This document shows positions 41,861 to 52,132 of a stretch of 64,000 nucleotides of DNA, piece after piece. Below the pieces are notes generated by a model, which saw only the letters and a program-made list of their open reading frames with translations, searched no databases and had not been told where the DNA came from. This DNA comes from Bacillus cytotoxicus (GTDB lineage Bacteria > Bacillota > Bacilli > Bacillales > Bacillaceae_G), in assembly GCF_023715645.1 (NCBI RefSeq), contig NZ_JAMBOP010000017.1:27633-91632 (forward strand). The letters are read 5' to 3'. How positions within the stretch are numbered: position 1 is the stretch's first letter; each line of letters starts with the position of its first letter. Made by a program: the position numbers and the translations under genes.

Positions 41861-43414
41861 CTACACCCCCAATTCTTTGAAGTATTGTGTTAACTCTTGA
41901 TCAACTTTTGCAATTTCTTCATCAATTTCTTTTAATCGTTTTGCGACTATATCTAGGTCCACAGCCTCTTCTTCTTCAAACGTATCAACATAGCGAGGAA
42001 TATTTAAGTTATAATCGTTTTCTTTAATTTCTTCTAATGTCGCGGCATATGAATATTTATCCACTGTTTCACGATTTAAATAAATTGATACGATTTTTTC
42101 TACATTTTCATCTGTTAGATGGTTTTGATTTTTTCCTTTTTCAAACTCATTAGAAGCATCGATGAATACAACATTCTCATCATACTTACGACATTTTTTG
42201 AATACTAAAATACACGTTGGAATACTTGTACCGTAGAAGATGTTTGCTGGTAGACCAATCACTGCATCTAAATAGTTCTTTTCTTCAATTAAATATTTAC
42301 GAATCGCTCCTTCTGCGGCACCTCGGAATAATACACCATGTGGAAGTACAACTGCAAATGTACCATTATCATCTAGTTGGTGGATAAAGTGCTGCACAAA
42401 GGCAAAGTCTGCTTTTGATTTTGGTGCCAGTTTACTGTATGCACTGAAACGTTCATCGTCTTTGAATCTATCATCGGCACTCCATTTAGCACTGTATGGC
42501 GGATTGGCGACAATTGCTTCAAAGCGTTCATCTAAGTGTTGTGGTTCTTCTAATGTATCGGCGTTACGAATATCAAAGCGTTGGTATGGAATGTCATGCA
42601 ATAGCATGTTCATCCGCGCTAAGTTATACGTTGTTGATACTTTTTCTTGTCCATAATATTTGTATACTTTTGCTTCTTTACCTACACGTAATAATAATGA
42701 TCCTGAACCACATGTACCATCATAAACACTGCGAATTTCTGATTTTCCAGCTGTCACGATTTCTGCTAAAATTTTAGATACTTGTTGCGGCGTATAAAAT
42801 TCTCCTGCCTTTTTACCTGCGTTCGCAGCAAACTGTGAAATCATATACTCATATGCATCACCTAATACATCAATTTCAACATCATCCTGTAAGAATGGAA
42901 TTTCAGCAATATTTAAGATAACTTTCGCAATTAATTTTGAACGCGCTTCGACTGTACGACCTAATTTTGAAGAAGTTAAATCCATATCATCAAATAAGTT
43001 TTGGAAATCTTCTTGGCTGTCTGTTCCTAATGTAGAAGCTTCAATTGCTTTGACACCATTTTGCAGTAACTCAACATCAAAGCTCCCTTTTGCACCTTTT
43101 TCAATCTCAGCGACTAAATTTGAGAATAAATACTGTGGTTCAATAACATAACCTAGTTCACCTACAAGATATTCCGCTAGGTCCTCTTTGTATTCTTCAT
43201 TTTCCCATGCTTCTGCAAATGAAATGTTATCTTCCTTTAATAATTCGTTTGTACGGAATTCCACTTTTTCTGATAAGTAACGGTAAAAAATTAAACCTAA
43301 AATATAATCTTTAAATTCATACGCATCCATTTGTCCTCGTAAATCATTTGCCATTGCCCATAGCTTTTTATGTAACTCACCTTGTTGTTGACGTTGTTTT
43401 TCACTTGTTGTCAT
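41861..43414 (-). CDS. hsdM: Type I restriction-modification methyltransferase subunit
   Basis: 517 residues. N6-adenine methyltransferase motifs: SAM-binding VYDGTCGSGSLLLRVG (about 240-255) and catalytic NPPYSAKW (about 310). N-terminal helical HsdM domain (LWAMANDLRGQMDAYEFKDYILGLIFYRYLSEK). It methylates host DNA at the site chosen by HsdS. Upstream is the half-size hsdS-like gene; downstream the full hsdS. Confidence 0.93.
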   Translation of the reverse strand: MTTSEKQRQQQGELHKKLWAMANDLRGQMDAYEFKDYILGLIFYRYLSEKVEFRTNELLKEDNISFAEAWENEEYKEDLAEYLVGELGYVIEPQYLFSNLVAEIEKGAKGSFDVELLQNGVKAIEASTLGTDSQEDFQNLFDDMDLTSSKLGRTVEARSKLIAKVILNIAEIPFLQDDVEIDVLGDAYEYMISQFAANAGKKAGEFYTPQQVSKILAEIVTAGKSEIRSVYDGTCGSGSLLLRVGKEAKVYKYYGQEKVSTTYNLARMNMLLHDIPYQRFDIRNADTLEEPQHLDERFEAIVANPPYSAKWSADDRFKDDERFSAYSKLAPKSKADFAFVQHFIHQLDDNGTFAVVLPHGVLFRGAAEGAIRKYLIEEKNYLDAVIGLPANIFYGTSIPTCILVFKKCRKYDENVVFIDASNEFEKGKNQNHLTDENVEKIVSIYLNRETVDKYSYAATLEEIKENDYNLNIPRYVDTFEEEEAVDLDIVAKRLKEIDEEIAKVDQELTQYFKELGV

Positions 43415-43425
43415 TTCTTTTCCTC

Positions 43426-44019
43426 CTACGTACTTCTATTTGTAATGTTCACCAATTGTTGGTGTATAACTTGTTGTTCTAACTGCATCTTTTCTTTTAA
43501 CAATTGTGCTTTTTTCTTTTTTAAGATTGTAATCTTCCCTATTTGCTTTTGTTTTTTATAAGGTGGTAATAATACTTCAATATCTTTTATATGTGAGAGC
43601 TTTAATGACGAGATGACACTACCTTCTGAAAAAAGCGCAATTTGCTTTTGAATAGTAGGATGTTCATTTAAATACCATTCCATGAAACATAAATCAACCG
43701 TTTCAGTAAACACAACTTTCACAAAGTTATTCGTTAGTAACAATCCGCTATATTTTTTAGGTAAAAATGCGACCTTCTGCGATAACGTATGCATAACTAA
43801 GCTATTTGAATCCGTTAATAATTCTTTTACAAGCTTACCTTTTCTCACATAGACTTCCGTATTCTTGTCTTGTGATATACGATAGCTTAATCCTAATGTT
43901 TCATTGAATTCTTTTAAAGTAAGCAAATGTACCGTTTCACGGTCTTCGTTTAGTTTAGATGTTTGAATACGATTAATAAACGCTCCTTGAGTAACATTTG
44001 CACAATCTCCTAATCTCAA
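43426..44019 (-). CDS. Half-size HsdS-like specificity protein (one recognition domain)
   Basis: About 197 residues if the TTG at 44019 is used (GGAGGGG lies 5 nt upstream); an ATG at 44034 would overlap that site. One target-recognition domain plus one conserved helix (KKQKQIGKITILKKKKAQLLKEKMQLEQQVIHQQLV). Half-S proteins can dimerise to give a palindromic site or exchange with the full HsdS. It lies between hsdR and hsdM, 11 bp before hsdM. Could also be a remnant of a full gene. Confidence 0.75.
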   Translation of the reverse strand: MRLGDCANVTQGAFINRIQTSKLNEDRETVHLLTLKEFNETLGLSYRISQDKNTEVYVRKGKLVKELLTDSNSLVMHTLSQKVAFLPKKYSGLLLTNNFVKVVFTETVDLCFMEWYLNEHPTIQKQIALFSEGSVISSLKLSHIKDIEVLLPPYKKQKQIGKITILKKKKAQLLKEKMQLEQQVIHQQLVNITNRST

Positions 44020-44050
44020 TCGCTCCCCTCCCATTCACTATTTTCTTCAA

Positions 44051-44094
44051 CTTAAATATAATTGATATTTTTAAAAATATCAATTATATTTAAG
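44051..44094. repeat. 44-bp perfect palindrome between hsdR and half-hsdS
   Basis: CTTAAATATAATTGATATTT... mirrored exactly around 44072/44073 with no loop. The core TGATATTTTTAAAAATATCA is shared with the next palindrome. It lies just upstream of the half-hsdS start. Confidence 0.85.
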
Positions 44095-44097
44095 TTA

Positions 44098-44131
44098 TTT
44101 TTTATGATATTTTTAAAAATATCATAAAAAA
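44098..44131. repeat. 34-bp perfect palindrome between hsdR and half-hsdS
   Basis: Exact palindrome centred at 44114/44115 with the core ATGATATTTTTAAAAATATC. Together with the 44-bp palindrome it forms two adjacent near-identical dyads: candidate paired operators for control of the modification genes, or alternative RNA hairpins. Confidence 0.85.
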
Positions 44132-44155
44132 AGAGAGGGCGTTCCCCTCTCTTTT
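44129..44155 (-). terminator. hsdR terminator
   Basis: AAAAGAGAGGG / CCCTCTCTTTT hairpin directly at the hsdR stop codon. It separates hsdR from the half-hsdS/hsdM/hsdS unit. Confidence 0.8.
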
Positions 44156-46910
44156 ATGAACTATAACTATATTTTTCTGTATGCTCTCGAATAAATGATG
44201 TAACTGCCCTGATAGATTTCTTTCTTTTTAAAAACGATCCTGGCAACTCATCCATAATTATGCTTTGCTCAATTAAGTTGGAGTACTCATATGTAGACAA
44301 TTGTTCTTTTAGTACTTCATCATCTAAACCAATTTCTTTTGCAAAGTCGTTAATCTCTTTCTCACTCATTTCTGCTTCATAACGTGCATATGCATCTAAG
44401 ACTGATTCTTCTGGACTTAAATACGGAGCGATTTTATCTAAGAACCCTTTAATAAGTTCCACTTTTAGACGTAATTTCGGATCCGATGCATGATCTAATT
44501 CTTGCTTAATTAGACGGATTTCGTTGTTTCTTTCTTTTTCATCATTCATTGTTAAGTTTGCGATTAAATTCATAATATAACTTACGTTAATCCGGTCGGT
44601 ATGCATTAGCTCTAACTCAAAATCAATATCCAGTAAAATCGATTCTTTTTCAACTTCACGTTTTGTTTTATCAACAATTTTAAAATATTTACTTTTGAAA
44701 TCCTCATATGTTTGCTCTGAAATTTGTAGCTTATCTTCATCAAATTTAAAGTCAGAAAATGATTGTAGGCGTTGCAGCAACTTCGTCACATTTTTAAAGG
44801 CAATAATAAATTCTCGTTGTTCTTCTTCTATTTCAAGTTTGTCCACATCTTCTGGTGTCGCTACTACACTTAATAATTTATTACGTGCATCAAGGAAGGC
44901 GGTTAAATATTCGTCATAGCTTTTCATTAAAACATCATCTACAGAGTCTGTTTTAGAGAATAACTTGATCGTTTCATCTGTCGCATCTTTTAAGTTGCGA
45001 TAACACACAATATTACCATATGGTTTTGTCGCTTTTTCCACACGGTTTGTACGACTGTAGGCTTGAAGTAAATTATGATATTGTAGATTTTTATCTATAT
45101 ACAATGTATTAAGTGGCTTACTATCAAAGCCTGTTAAGAACATGTTTACGACAATCAAAATATCAATCTGTGCATTTTTCATTTTTTTCGATACATCTGA
45201 AAAATAGCGGTCCCACGTATCTGTTGAATAATCGGTTCTATACATTTCATTGTAATCATCAATCATACGATCTAATGCTTCACGTGAATGCTCCTCTGTA
45301 CCATCACTTTCTTCATTTGCACCAAATGAATATATTGCTGCTATTTTTAGATTATGATTTTTCTGTTTGAATATATCATAATACTTAATAAGCGTAGGAA
45401 TGGAATCTACTGCAAACAAGCCACAATAACCCTTACTTTTCGAACGGCGCACATGATTATCTAAAATATGGTCTGCTATCATTTCCAAACGTGTTGGATG
45501 GTGCCATACTTCATCTGTATCGATTCCTTGCACTTTTGTTTGATCTTCTTCATCAATATTCGCATTAAATGTGCGAATATATTCCACAGAAAAACCAAGT
45601 ACATTACCATCACGAATTGCATCTTTAATTAAATAGTAATGCAAGCATTTTTCAAATAAATCAGCTGTAGTACGACCATCTTGACTCTTGTTCTCCTCAA
45701 AACGTGGTGTACCTGTAAAACCAAAGTATTGCGCAATTTGAAAGTGATGGTCAATTTCCTTTCGCATATCGCCAAATTGACTTCGATGACATTCATCAAT
45801 GATAAACACAACATTTTCCTGTTTATACGGTTCCATCACATCTGCATAGCGTGGATTTTTAATCGCATTATTCATTTTTTGAATTGTTGTCACAATGAAG
45901 TTTTTCATTGGATTTTTGATTTGTTCAATCAGTTTATCTGTTTTATCTGTACGGTCAACAGAACCTTTTTCAAATTTATTAAACTCTGAAATTGTTTGGC
46001 TATCTAAATCTTGACGATCAACAAGGAAGAACACTTTTTTAATACTTTCTTCGTCCGCCAAGATCTGACCTGCTTTAAAAGAAGTTAATGTTTTTCCTGA
46101 ACCTGTTGTATGCCAAATATAACCGTTATTATTCGTGTCCGTCGCACGTTTCACAAGTGCCTCAACCGCATATACTTGATAAGGACGCATAACCATTAAT
46201 GCTTTATCCGTATCATTAATGACCATATAACGACTAATCATTTTTGCTAAATGACAAGGCTGTAAGAACGCTTTCGCAAAGTCCTGTAAATTTGTAATAA
46301 CATTGTTCTTTTCATCTGACCAGAAAAATGTAAATCCAAACTGAATTGCATGATCTGAATTAGAAAAGTATTTCGTATCAACACCATTACTTACGACGAA
46401 AATTTGTAGGAAATGATATAACCCTTGAAATGAGTGTCTTCGATAGCGCTGAATTTGATTAAATGCTTCTTTAAAATCTAGTCCTCTGCGCTTTAGTTCA
46501 ATTTGAACAAGTGGCAATCCATTGATTAAAATCGTCACATCATAGCGATTCTCATATTTTCCTACGACCGTTGTCTGTGTTGTCACTTGAAATAAATTTT
46601 TACACCAGTCTTTTGTATTTAAGAGCTCGATATATAACTCTGATCCGTCTTCACGCTCAATTAGTAATTTATCACGTAGGATTTTTGCAGAATCGTAAAT
46701 ACTTTTGCCTTCGATTGCTGTTAAGATTCTTCTAAATTCTTTATCTGTAAGAAAATGCCCTGCTAATTTGTGTTTATTAAACTCATTTAATTGGTTTCTA
46801 AAGTTTGCTAGTAGCGCATCGTAGTCAGGAATCTTCACTGCTGTATAGCCTTGATTCACTAATTGACTATGTAGATTTTTCTCTAGCTGTGCTTCTGATT
46901 GGTATGCCAT
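44154..46910 (-). CDS. hsdR: Type I restriction enzyme endonuclease/translocase subunit
   Basis: 918 residues. PD-(D/E)xK nuclease near the N-terminus (D124, E138-L-K140: YDVTILINGLPLVQIELKRRG), then SF2 motor: GYIWHTTGSGKTLTSFKAGQIL, DECHRSQFG, FTGTPRF and the motif VI region QAYSRTNRVE. It translocates and cuts DNA lacking HsdM methylation. Transcribed first of the four hsd genes, with its own terminator, so it can be expressed separately from the methylase. Confidence 0.93.
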   Translation of the reverse strand: MAYQSEAQLEKNLHSQLVNQGYTAVKIPDYDALLANFRNQLNEFNKHKLAGHFLTDKEFRRILTAIEGKSIYDSAKILRDKLLIEREDGSELYIELLNTKDWCKNLFQVTTQTTVVGKYENRYDVTILINGLPLVQIELKRRGLDFKEAFNQIQRYRRHSFQGLYHFLQIFVVSNGVDTKYFSNSDHAIQFGFTFFWSDEKNNVITNLQDFAKAFLQPCHLAKMISRYMVINDTDKALMVMRPYQVYAVEALVKRATDTNNNGYIWHTTGSGKTLTSFKAGQILADEESIKKVFFLVDRQDLDSQTISEFNKFEKGSVDRTDKTDKLIEQIKNPMKNFIVTTIQKMNNAIKNPRYADVMEPYKQENVVFIIDECHRSQFGDMRKEIDHHFQIAQYFGFTGTPRFEENKSQDGRTTADLFEKCLHYYLIKDAIRDGNVLGFSVEYIRTFNANIDEEDQTKVQGIDTDEVWHHPTRLEMIADHILDNHVRRSKSKGYCGLFAVDSIPTLIKYYDIFKQKNHNLKIAAIYSFGANEESDGTEEHSREALDRMIDDYNEMYRTDYSTDTWDRYFSDVSKKMKNAQIDILIVVNMFLTGFDSKPLNTLYIDKNLQYHNLLQAYSRTNRVEKATKPYGNIVCYRNLKDATDETIKLFSKTDSVDDVLMKSYDEYLTAFLDARNKLLSVVATPEDVDKLEIEEEQREFIIAFKNVTKLLQRLQSFSDFKFDEDKLQISEQTYEDFKSKYFKIVDKTKREVEKESILLDIDFELELMHTDRINVSYIMNLIANLTMNDEKERNNEIRLIKQELDHASDPKLRLKVELIKGFLDKIAPYLSPEESVLDAYARYEAEMSEKEINDFAKEIGLDDEVLKEQLSTYEYSNLIEQSIIMDELPGSFLKRKKSIRAVTSFIREHTEKYSYSS

Positions 46911-47055
46911 TTAAACTCCTCCATAACCCATATATCCACCTTTATATATTCAAAATACCTCTACTCATCAATAATCATACCATCAAAAAGAACACCTGTA
47001 TTAATATCCCATAAAGTATATTACTAAATTTTTCTATAGGTAATCATGCCATTCA

Positions 47056-48594
47056 TCAAACTAGCTTTCTAAATAACAATTTAGCTTTATGTAAAATGCC
47101 TTTCTTACTGTGTTTGGCTTTTTTCACAATAATATCTTCGCTTTCTATCTCCATAATTAACTCCTTAGCCCAAACACCGCTTTTATCCACTAAACCCCAC
47201 AATATGTTCCGAATAACAGAAGACCATTCTACACCGATAGTCGAGGACAATATTAACATAGATAAAGAACGACTTTCTCGTTCTATTTCCAAAACTTTGT
47301 ACTGTCTTCCATTAAATAACTCTATACTAACCACTATGTACTTACGATTTGTAATTCCATCAGCTAAGTAACTAAATTTCCGCTTTTCACTCCCTGTTGG
47401 TAATACACCTGTAGTCACTTTAATTGATTGAACTTCTGAATAGCTTTCTAAAACTTTAAGTACATTAATAAAGTCCAACAGTTCACCTTGTTCCTTTATC
47501 TCATATAAGGATTTATTCTCTATTCCCCTTGCAAGCTTATTACCACCAATATCTGCGGTAGATCTTCGTCCATTATCCTCAATGGAATAACGTTTTGTAT
47601 TTTCATCTTCTTGTGTTCGCTGCTTATTAAAATTTCTACGAATTTTTGTTACCTTCGGAAGCTTTTCGTATTCATGAATTTGATTATCCATTTCTATTAA
47701 ATCAAAATCATCAGTTGTTCCCTCAGTTTCTTCATCTAATTTCATTTCAGATTCGCCTGTACCATCATTCTGCTTTGAGTGAAATGCATATTTTTTAGCT
47801 TCGCTTGACCTTTCATTTTGCACTATCTCTGGGTGAGTAAATGAAATCTCTTTATAAGGAATCTTTTTATTTTTAACACTCTTTATTCGAAGGATAGTTC
47901 CTCCCGCTTCACTTAATTTCACAACAGTAGTAACAGTAATTGGTTGCCTGAATAACCATTCAAACCGTAGAACTCCTGTATTAATAAAGATATAGGCTGC
48001 ATTTTCAAACACTTGTCTTAGATCTGGATTTGTTAAAAGCCATACTAACTGGAATAAGTAGGAGTCTTTCGTATACTTATGATGATACTGTGATGAAAAA
48101 TCTAGGTGTAGCTTATTGGGCTCATATTGCTCAAGAAAATATTGCGGAAAAGAATTCGTTTCAAATAAACGATATAATAAGAATCGATTTGGTGCTAAAA
48201 TACTACGCACAACTTCAATAAGGGGTAAGATATATTTTTTATTTTGGTATGGAACAGTGAAACTACGTGAAACATCTTTATCATTTGTACCAAAGATGCT
48301 CCAATCTCTTTCTGAATAAGTCACAGCATTTGGGTAAATTGTAATTTCAACTTCTTCTATACCTAACGGAGGAATACTTTGACTAATATCACCGTTCATG
48401 TAGTAATGCTGAATGGCTAAAGCTGGCAATGTTCCCCAATCAACTAATATTTTTTCCGTCCTATCATTTACTCTAAAATAAGCATGGATCATCATTTTTT
48501 TATCTTGCAAAAAAGGAGAGCTAATCCAAGTTAATTGTGCTTGCTCTCCTTCATCAAATGGCCATTTATTCAATTTAACCTGTTGTTTGCTCAT
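47056..48594 (-). CDS. tnsE: TnsE-like target-selection protein
   Basis: 512 residues, close to Tn7 TnsE (538). Last gene of the tns operon, overlapping tnsD by 20 bp. N-terminal beta-rich part (WPFDEGEQAQLTWISSPFLQ), a charged middle (about 270-340) and a C-terminal basic domain (TTGVLPTGSEKRKFSYLADG; LFNGRQYKVLEIERE; GVWAKELIMEIESED). In Tn7, TnsE directs insertion into discontinuously replicating DNA and mobile plasmids. The assignment rests on length, order and the C-terminal pattern. Confidence 0.75.
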   Translation of the reverse strand: MSKQQVKLNKWPFDEGEQAQLTWISSPFLQDKKMMIHAYFRVNDRTEKILVDWGTLPALAIQHYYMNGDISQSIPPLGIEEVEITIYPNAVTYSERDWSIFGTNDKDVSRSFTVPYQNKKYILPLIEVVRSILAPNRFLLYRLFETNSFPQYFLEQYEPNKLHLDFSSQYHHKYTKDSYLFQLVWLLTNPDLRQVFENAAYIFINTGVLRFEWLFRQPITVTTVVKLSEAGGTILRIKSVKNKKIPYKEISFTHPEIVQNERSSEAKKYAFHSKQNDGTGESEMKLDEETEGTTDDFDLIEMDNQIHEYEKLPKVTKIRRNFNKQRTQEDENTKRYSIEDNGRRSTADIGGNKLARGIENKSLYEIKEQGELLDFINVLKVLESYSEVQSIKVTTGVLPTGSEKRKFSYLADGITNRKYIVVSIELFNGRQYKVLEIERESRSLSMLILSSTIGVEWSSVIRNILWGLVDKSGVWAKELIMEIESEDIIVKKAKHSKKGILHKAKLLFRKLV

Positions 48595-50428
48595 CGTTAC
48601 TCACATCCTGTTTCCTTTTCAAATATTCTTCTAGCTTTGGTTTTATTTCATGAAAATGATGCGTTTTTACAGCTGCTATACGCTGTACTTTCCATAGTGT
48701 AACGAGTTCATTCATCGTTATCATTTGATCAATCACTTTGCAACAACGACGAATTTGAAATTGCTCGACTGACTCAGTTATTGCTTCTAATAGCTCCTTC
48801 GTTTGCGATAGTTTATCTGAATGACGCTCCAAATTCGCTAATATTCCTAATCGTTTACCAATCGCTGAAATTGTTACTCGAATAGGTCTTTCTTTTGCTA
48901 ATAACTCTTTATAGAGCGTTTCTATTCTTACGGCATATTCTCTATCTCGTTTATCCCAGTCTACCGTTTTAGTTCGCTCCAGCTTCTTTTGTTTTATAGG
49001 CAAATTCTTCATCAACCATTCTTTATCATGCCAATATAAGAACATATATTGCTTTTTAAAGCGTTCTCTCAAAGCTGTACGAGATAAATTAGGAAATTTT
49101 CGTATCCCTTCTATCATTTCGTTTTTATATTGTTCAAGTAACTCTTTATTCCCCATTTTCACTTGATTACTTACTACCTCATGCCCTTCTAAATACCTTT
49201 TAACTGTCTTTGAATCGACTCCTAATTCTCTTGCAATTTCCCTCTTACTAAGTTTTCTAGTAGACAATTGTTTAAGTTTTGACTTCCACACATCACCAAA
49301 TACTTTTACTCTTCCTATACGAAATCGATCTTCTAAAGACAGATCAGGACCTTTTCTTGCATAGATAAAACCACACGAACATCTAAATGTACCAATTGGA
49401 GCTGTTGATTTAAACTCTCTTGTAACTTCAACGCTCGGGATAACCAATTCTCTATAGTGCGTTGCTGCATTATTCAAACAAGGCCAAGGACCCACACCAA
49501 ACGGACCTACATGAGCCTTTTGATTCACAAAGTCATCTATATCCTGTTCTAAGAAATAAAGCATTAACAGATGCCTAAAAGGATGTACATGGCGCTTGGT
49601 ATTACGAGTAATCACCTTTAACCAGTTATACTCATCCGCTATATTCAGCGTACTCTCATACTTTTCTAAAAACCCCTCAGGAAACTTGCTTTTAAACGCT
49701 TGATACAATTCTTTTTGACGTACTCGATTCGAAACTGTAATCAAATTTAATTCACACAATAACGCACGGTATTTCAACTTAATATCTTCTCGTGAAAATT
49801 TATGCAAAGGTAATTGCAATAATTTATATGCTTGTTTTGATAAGTAAATTGAAATCTCCGCAAAAGAATCACCTTTATAAATAGAAGATAGATTCATATT
49901 CTTTAACTCAAATCGAATATATTCAATACGGCTCGTTTTATCTACCGAGTATTTTCTCAATTGCACCTCATGGTGAGGACAGTAATCAATACCTTGTAGC
50001 TGATGCTCTCGATGTATATATGGCTCTCCAAATTGCTCTACATCACTTTTCGTACATTCTGCACAATAATAAAGTCCAGCTTTTCTACAAATACTTCCTG
50101 CAACCATACCGAGTCTTGTATAAAGCGCTTGTCCATCATTAGCAACATCTCGTAGAATGTCTTGCTGACGCTGCTTTGTTAAAAACATTGCATAATAAGG
50201 ATGAATTGTATGATTAGCTAATATAGTCTCAACAGAATAGTTAGAGCCTAGTTGTTCAGCTAATATAGCAAAATGGCTACCAATCTCCACACTCGGAATC
50301 ACAGAACGGCTTTGAAACACTTCTTCTAACGTGTCTTTACAATCGATATTGCCACTATAAAAGTGATAACGTGCAATCGCTGAATATATCAATTCATCTG
50401 GATATGGATTAGTGAAGAAAGTTAACAT
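48575..50428 (-). CDS. tnsD: TnsD/TniQ attTn7-targeting protein
   Basis: 617 residues. N-terminal TniQ domain with paired zinc ligands (YYCAECTKSDVEQFG; GIDYCPHHEVQL) after FFTNPYPDELIYSAIARYHF. A second Cys pair occurs mid-protein (FRCSCGFIYARKG). The C-terminal half has helix-turn-helix units (LSTRKLSKREIARELGVDSKTVKRYL) for recognising the glmS 3' end. It fits the observed insertion position. Separated from tnsC by 12 bp. Confidence 0.88.
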   Translation of the reverse strand: MLTFFTNPYPDELIYSAIARYHFYSGNIDCKDTLEEVFQSRSVIPSVEIGSHFAILAEQLGSNYSVETILANHTIHPYYAMFLTKQRQQDILRDVANDGQALYTRLGMVAGSICRKAGLYYCAECTKSDVEQFGEPYIHREHQLQGIDYCPHHEVQLRKYSVDKTSRIEYIRFELKNMNLSSIYKGDSFAEISIYLSKQAYKLLQLPLHKFSREDIKLKYRALLCELNLITVSNRVRQKELYQAFKSKFPEGFLEKYESTLNIADEYNWLKVITRNTKRHVHPFRHLLMLYFLEQDIDDFVNQKAHVGPFGVGPWPCLNNAATHYRELVIPSVEVTREFKSTAPIGTFRCSCGFIYARKGPDLSLEDRFRIGRVKVFGDVWKSKLKQLSTRKLSKREIARELGVDSKTVKRYLEGHEVVSNQVKMGNKELLEQYKNEMIEGIRKFPNLSRTALRERFKKQYMFLYWHDKEWLMKNLPIKQKKLERTKTVDWDKRDREYAVRIETLYKELLAKERPIRVTISAIGKRLGILANLERHSDKLSQTKELLEAITESVEQFQIRRCCKVIDQMITMNELVTLWKVQRIAAVKTHHFHEIKPKLEEYLKRKQDVSNDEQTTG

Positions 50429-50440
50429 TTCTACATCCTC

Positions 50441-52132
50441 CTAGTAAAATTCCTCTAATGGATTTTTCACATAGCCGTTAACTGTCAACAATTCATATGA
50501 ATGTTTCTTTTTCTGTAACGCTTGTTCTCGCAACTTTAATAATGGTAATAAGTTTACATTTTTAATACTTTTCTTAGACTTTTGTACTTTCTTCTTTTCA
50601 TTTAATGCCATCACTTGCTGAATAGACTCTAACTTTAAAGTATTGTAGTCACTATCAATAGGTTTATTCTCTACAACTTTTGTAATGAGCTTCCGAATAT
50701 CATTAGCGTTTAAAGCATCAAAAATTCCTAGCGAAGCAACTTCAACACTTAAACTTTCAATCGTATCTTGCCGCTTATATTGCAATGTATTTTGGCGTTC
50801 TTTCATCGCTGCTTTGATTTTCCCCTCGTACTCGGTGTTTTGCTTATGATTAATCATTAACTCGTCAAGATTAACCATAATATCCTCATACTTATACACT
50901 GCCTTCAAATCATTTTTACGAATGGCATTAAGCATCGGCTGAATAATTTTCATATCCTCTTTAGCTGTTTTCCTTAACACGCGAGAAGTAATAACCTCAT
51001 TTTCATTTGATTCATCAAATAGTGCTCGCTCCTGTGCTAGAATAAACAAATTTACAGCTACCGAAGTAATTCCTTGGCATTCTTCATAAAACGTCTTTTT
51101 AATTTCGCCAGTAAGCTTTGAACGAGTTTTTAAACATTGTAACTCCCACAATGTTTCTAAGAAGAACTCCCATTCCTCACTGTCCTCAGCCATACGATCC
51201 CAAATAATTGCACCATCACTTGCTGCACGACGAGCTTGACGGAAGTTTCCTCTAAATAATTGTTGGGCCTTGGGGGTGCCAATTAACACTGTAGGAATGC
51301 CGACTGTATTTGATAATGTAACAAAAAAGTTCAACATCTCTTCTTGGTCATTTTTTGAATGTAGTAAATGCTGTATTTCATCAATAACTAACACTCCGAT
51401 ACCATACATACTTGCTAAAGAAGTCATGTGTAACAGCATCGTTGACGTAACACGATTTAAATAACCATACTTCTCTAAGTAACGAGTACCGAGTAGATCA
51501 TCAATCGCCTTGAAAAATCCTTTACACATTGTAGATAAGCTTCCATCATATGGACAATCGATTTTAAGCCAAACAATTTGTGTACGATTAAACGGTTGCC
51601 CTTTGTAAGTTTCATGTTTGATAACTTGCGGATACAGAAGTAGCAAGCGCTCAATTGCTGTTGTTTTTCCAATACCTGAAATACCAATAATCGATAAACT
51701 ATCTGCTGTGGAACGAATATAATTTAATCGCTTATCAATATATTTATGTGCTTCCTCTTCATCTTCCCTTAGCTGATGTAAAACCCGAATGCGCTCTAGA
51801 AATGTTTTATCTAATGGATTACGCGCTAAATAGCCTCGGCGAATTAAAGTTGATAGGCGCCGCTCTACTTCAAAATGGATAGGTAAAGGTTGAATAAAGT
51901 TTTTCACACGCTTCAACACATGATAACGAATGTTCGTTCCACTTTGTTTATCTTGCTCTGTAATACGTGGTGTTACCATGAATCGTTCTAACACATCATC
52001 CTCATCAAAGATTGGCGGGAGTGCTTCGATAAAGGGATTATTGTCATACTCAGATAAAACCTGCTCTTTGTAATTGGCTTCCTCAAAATCACCTTTAAGG
52101 ACAAGATTATTCGTCTTTTCCAAACTTCTCAT
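50441..52132 (-). CDS. tnsC: TnsC-like AAA+ transposition regulator
   Basis: 563 residues. Walker A IIGISGIGKTTAIE (about 148-160), Walker B IGVLVIDEIQHL and sensor region PTVLIGTPKAQQLF. It links target selectors TnsD or TnsE to the TnsA-TnsB transposase and gives target immunity. Its start overlaps tnsB by 26 bp. C-terminal ~170 residues are helical and basic, the usual TnsA/B contact region. Confidence 0.9.
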   Translation of the reverse strand: MRSLEKTNNLVLKGDFEEANYKEQVLSEYDNNPFIEALPPIFDEDDVLERFMVTPRITEQDKQSGTNIRYHVLKRVKNFIQPLPIHFEVERRLSTLIRRGYLARNPLDKTFLERIRVLHQLREDEEEAHKYIDKRLNYIRSTADSLSIIGISGIGKTTAIERLLLLYPQVIKHETYKGQPFNRTQIVWLKIDCPYDGSLSTMCKGFFKAIDDLLGTRYLEKYGYLNRVTSTMLLHMTSLASMYGIGVLVIDEIQHLLHSKNDQEEMLNFFVTLSNTVGIPTVLIGTPKAQQLFRGNFRQARRAASDGAIIWDRMAEDSEEWEFFLETLWELQCLKTRSKLTGEIKKTFYEECQGITSVAVNLFILAQERALFDESNENEVITSRVLRKTAKEDMKIIQPMLNAIRKNDLKAVYKYEDIMVNLDELMINHKQNTEYEGKIKAAMKERQNTLQYKRQDTIESLSVEVASLGIFDALNANDIRKLITKVVENKPIDSDYNTLKLESIQQVMALNEKKKVQKSKKSIKNVNLLPLLKLREQALQKKKHSYELLTVNGYVKNPLEEFY

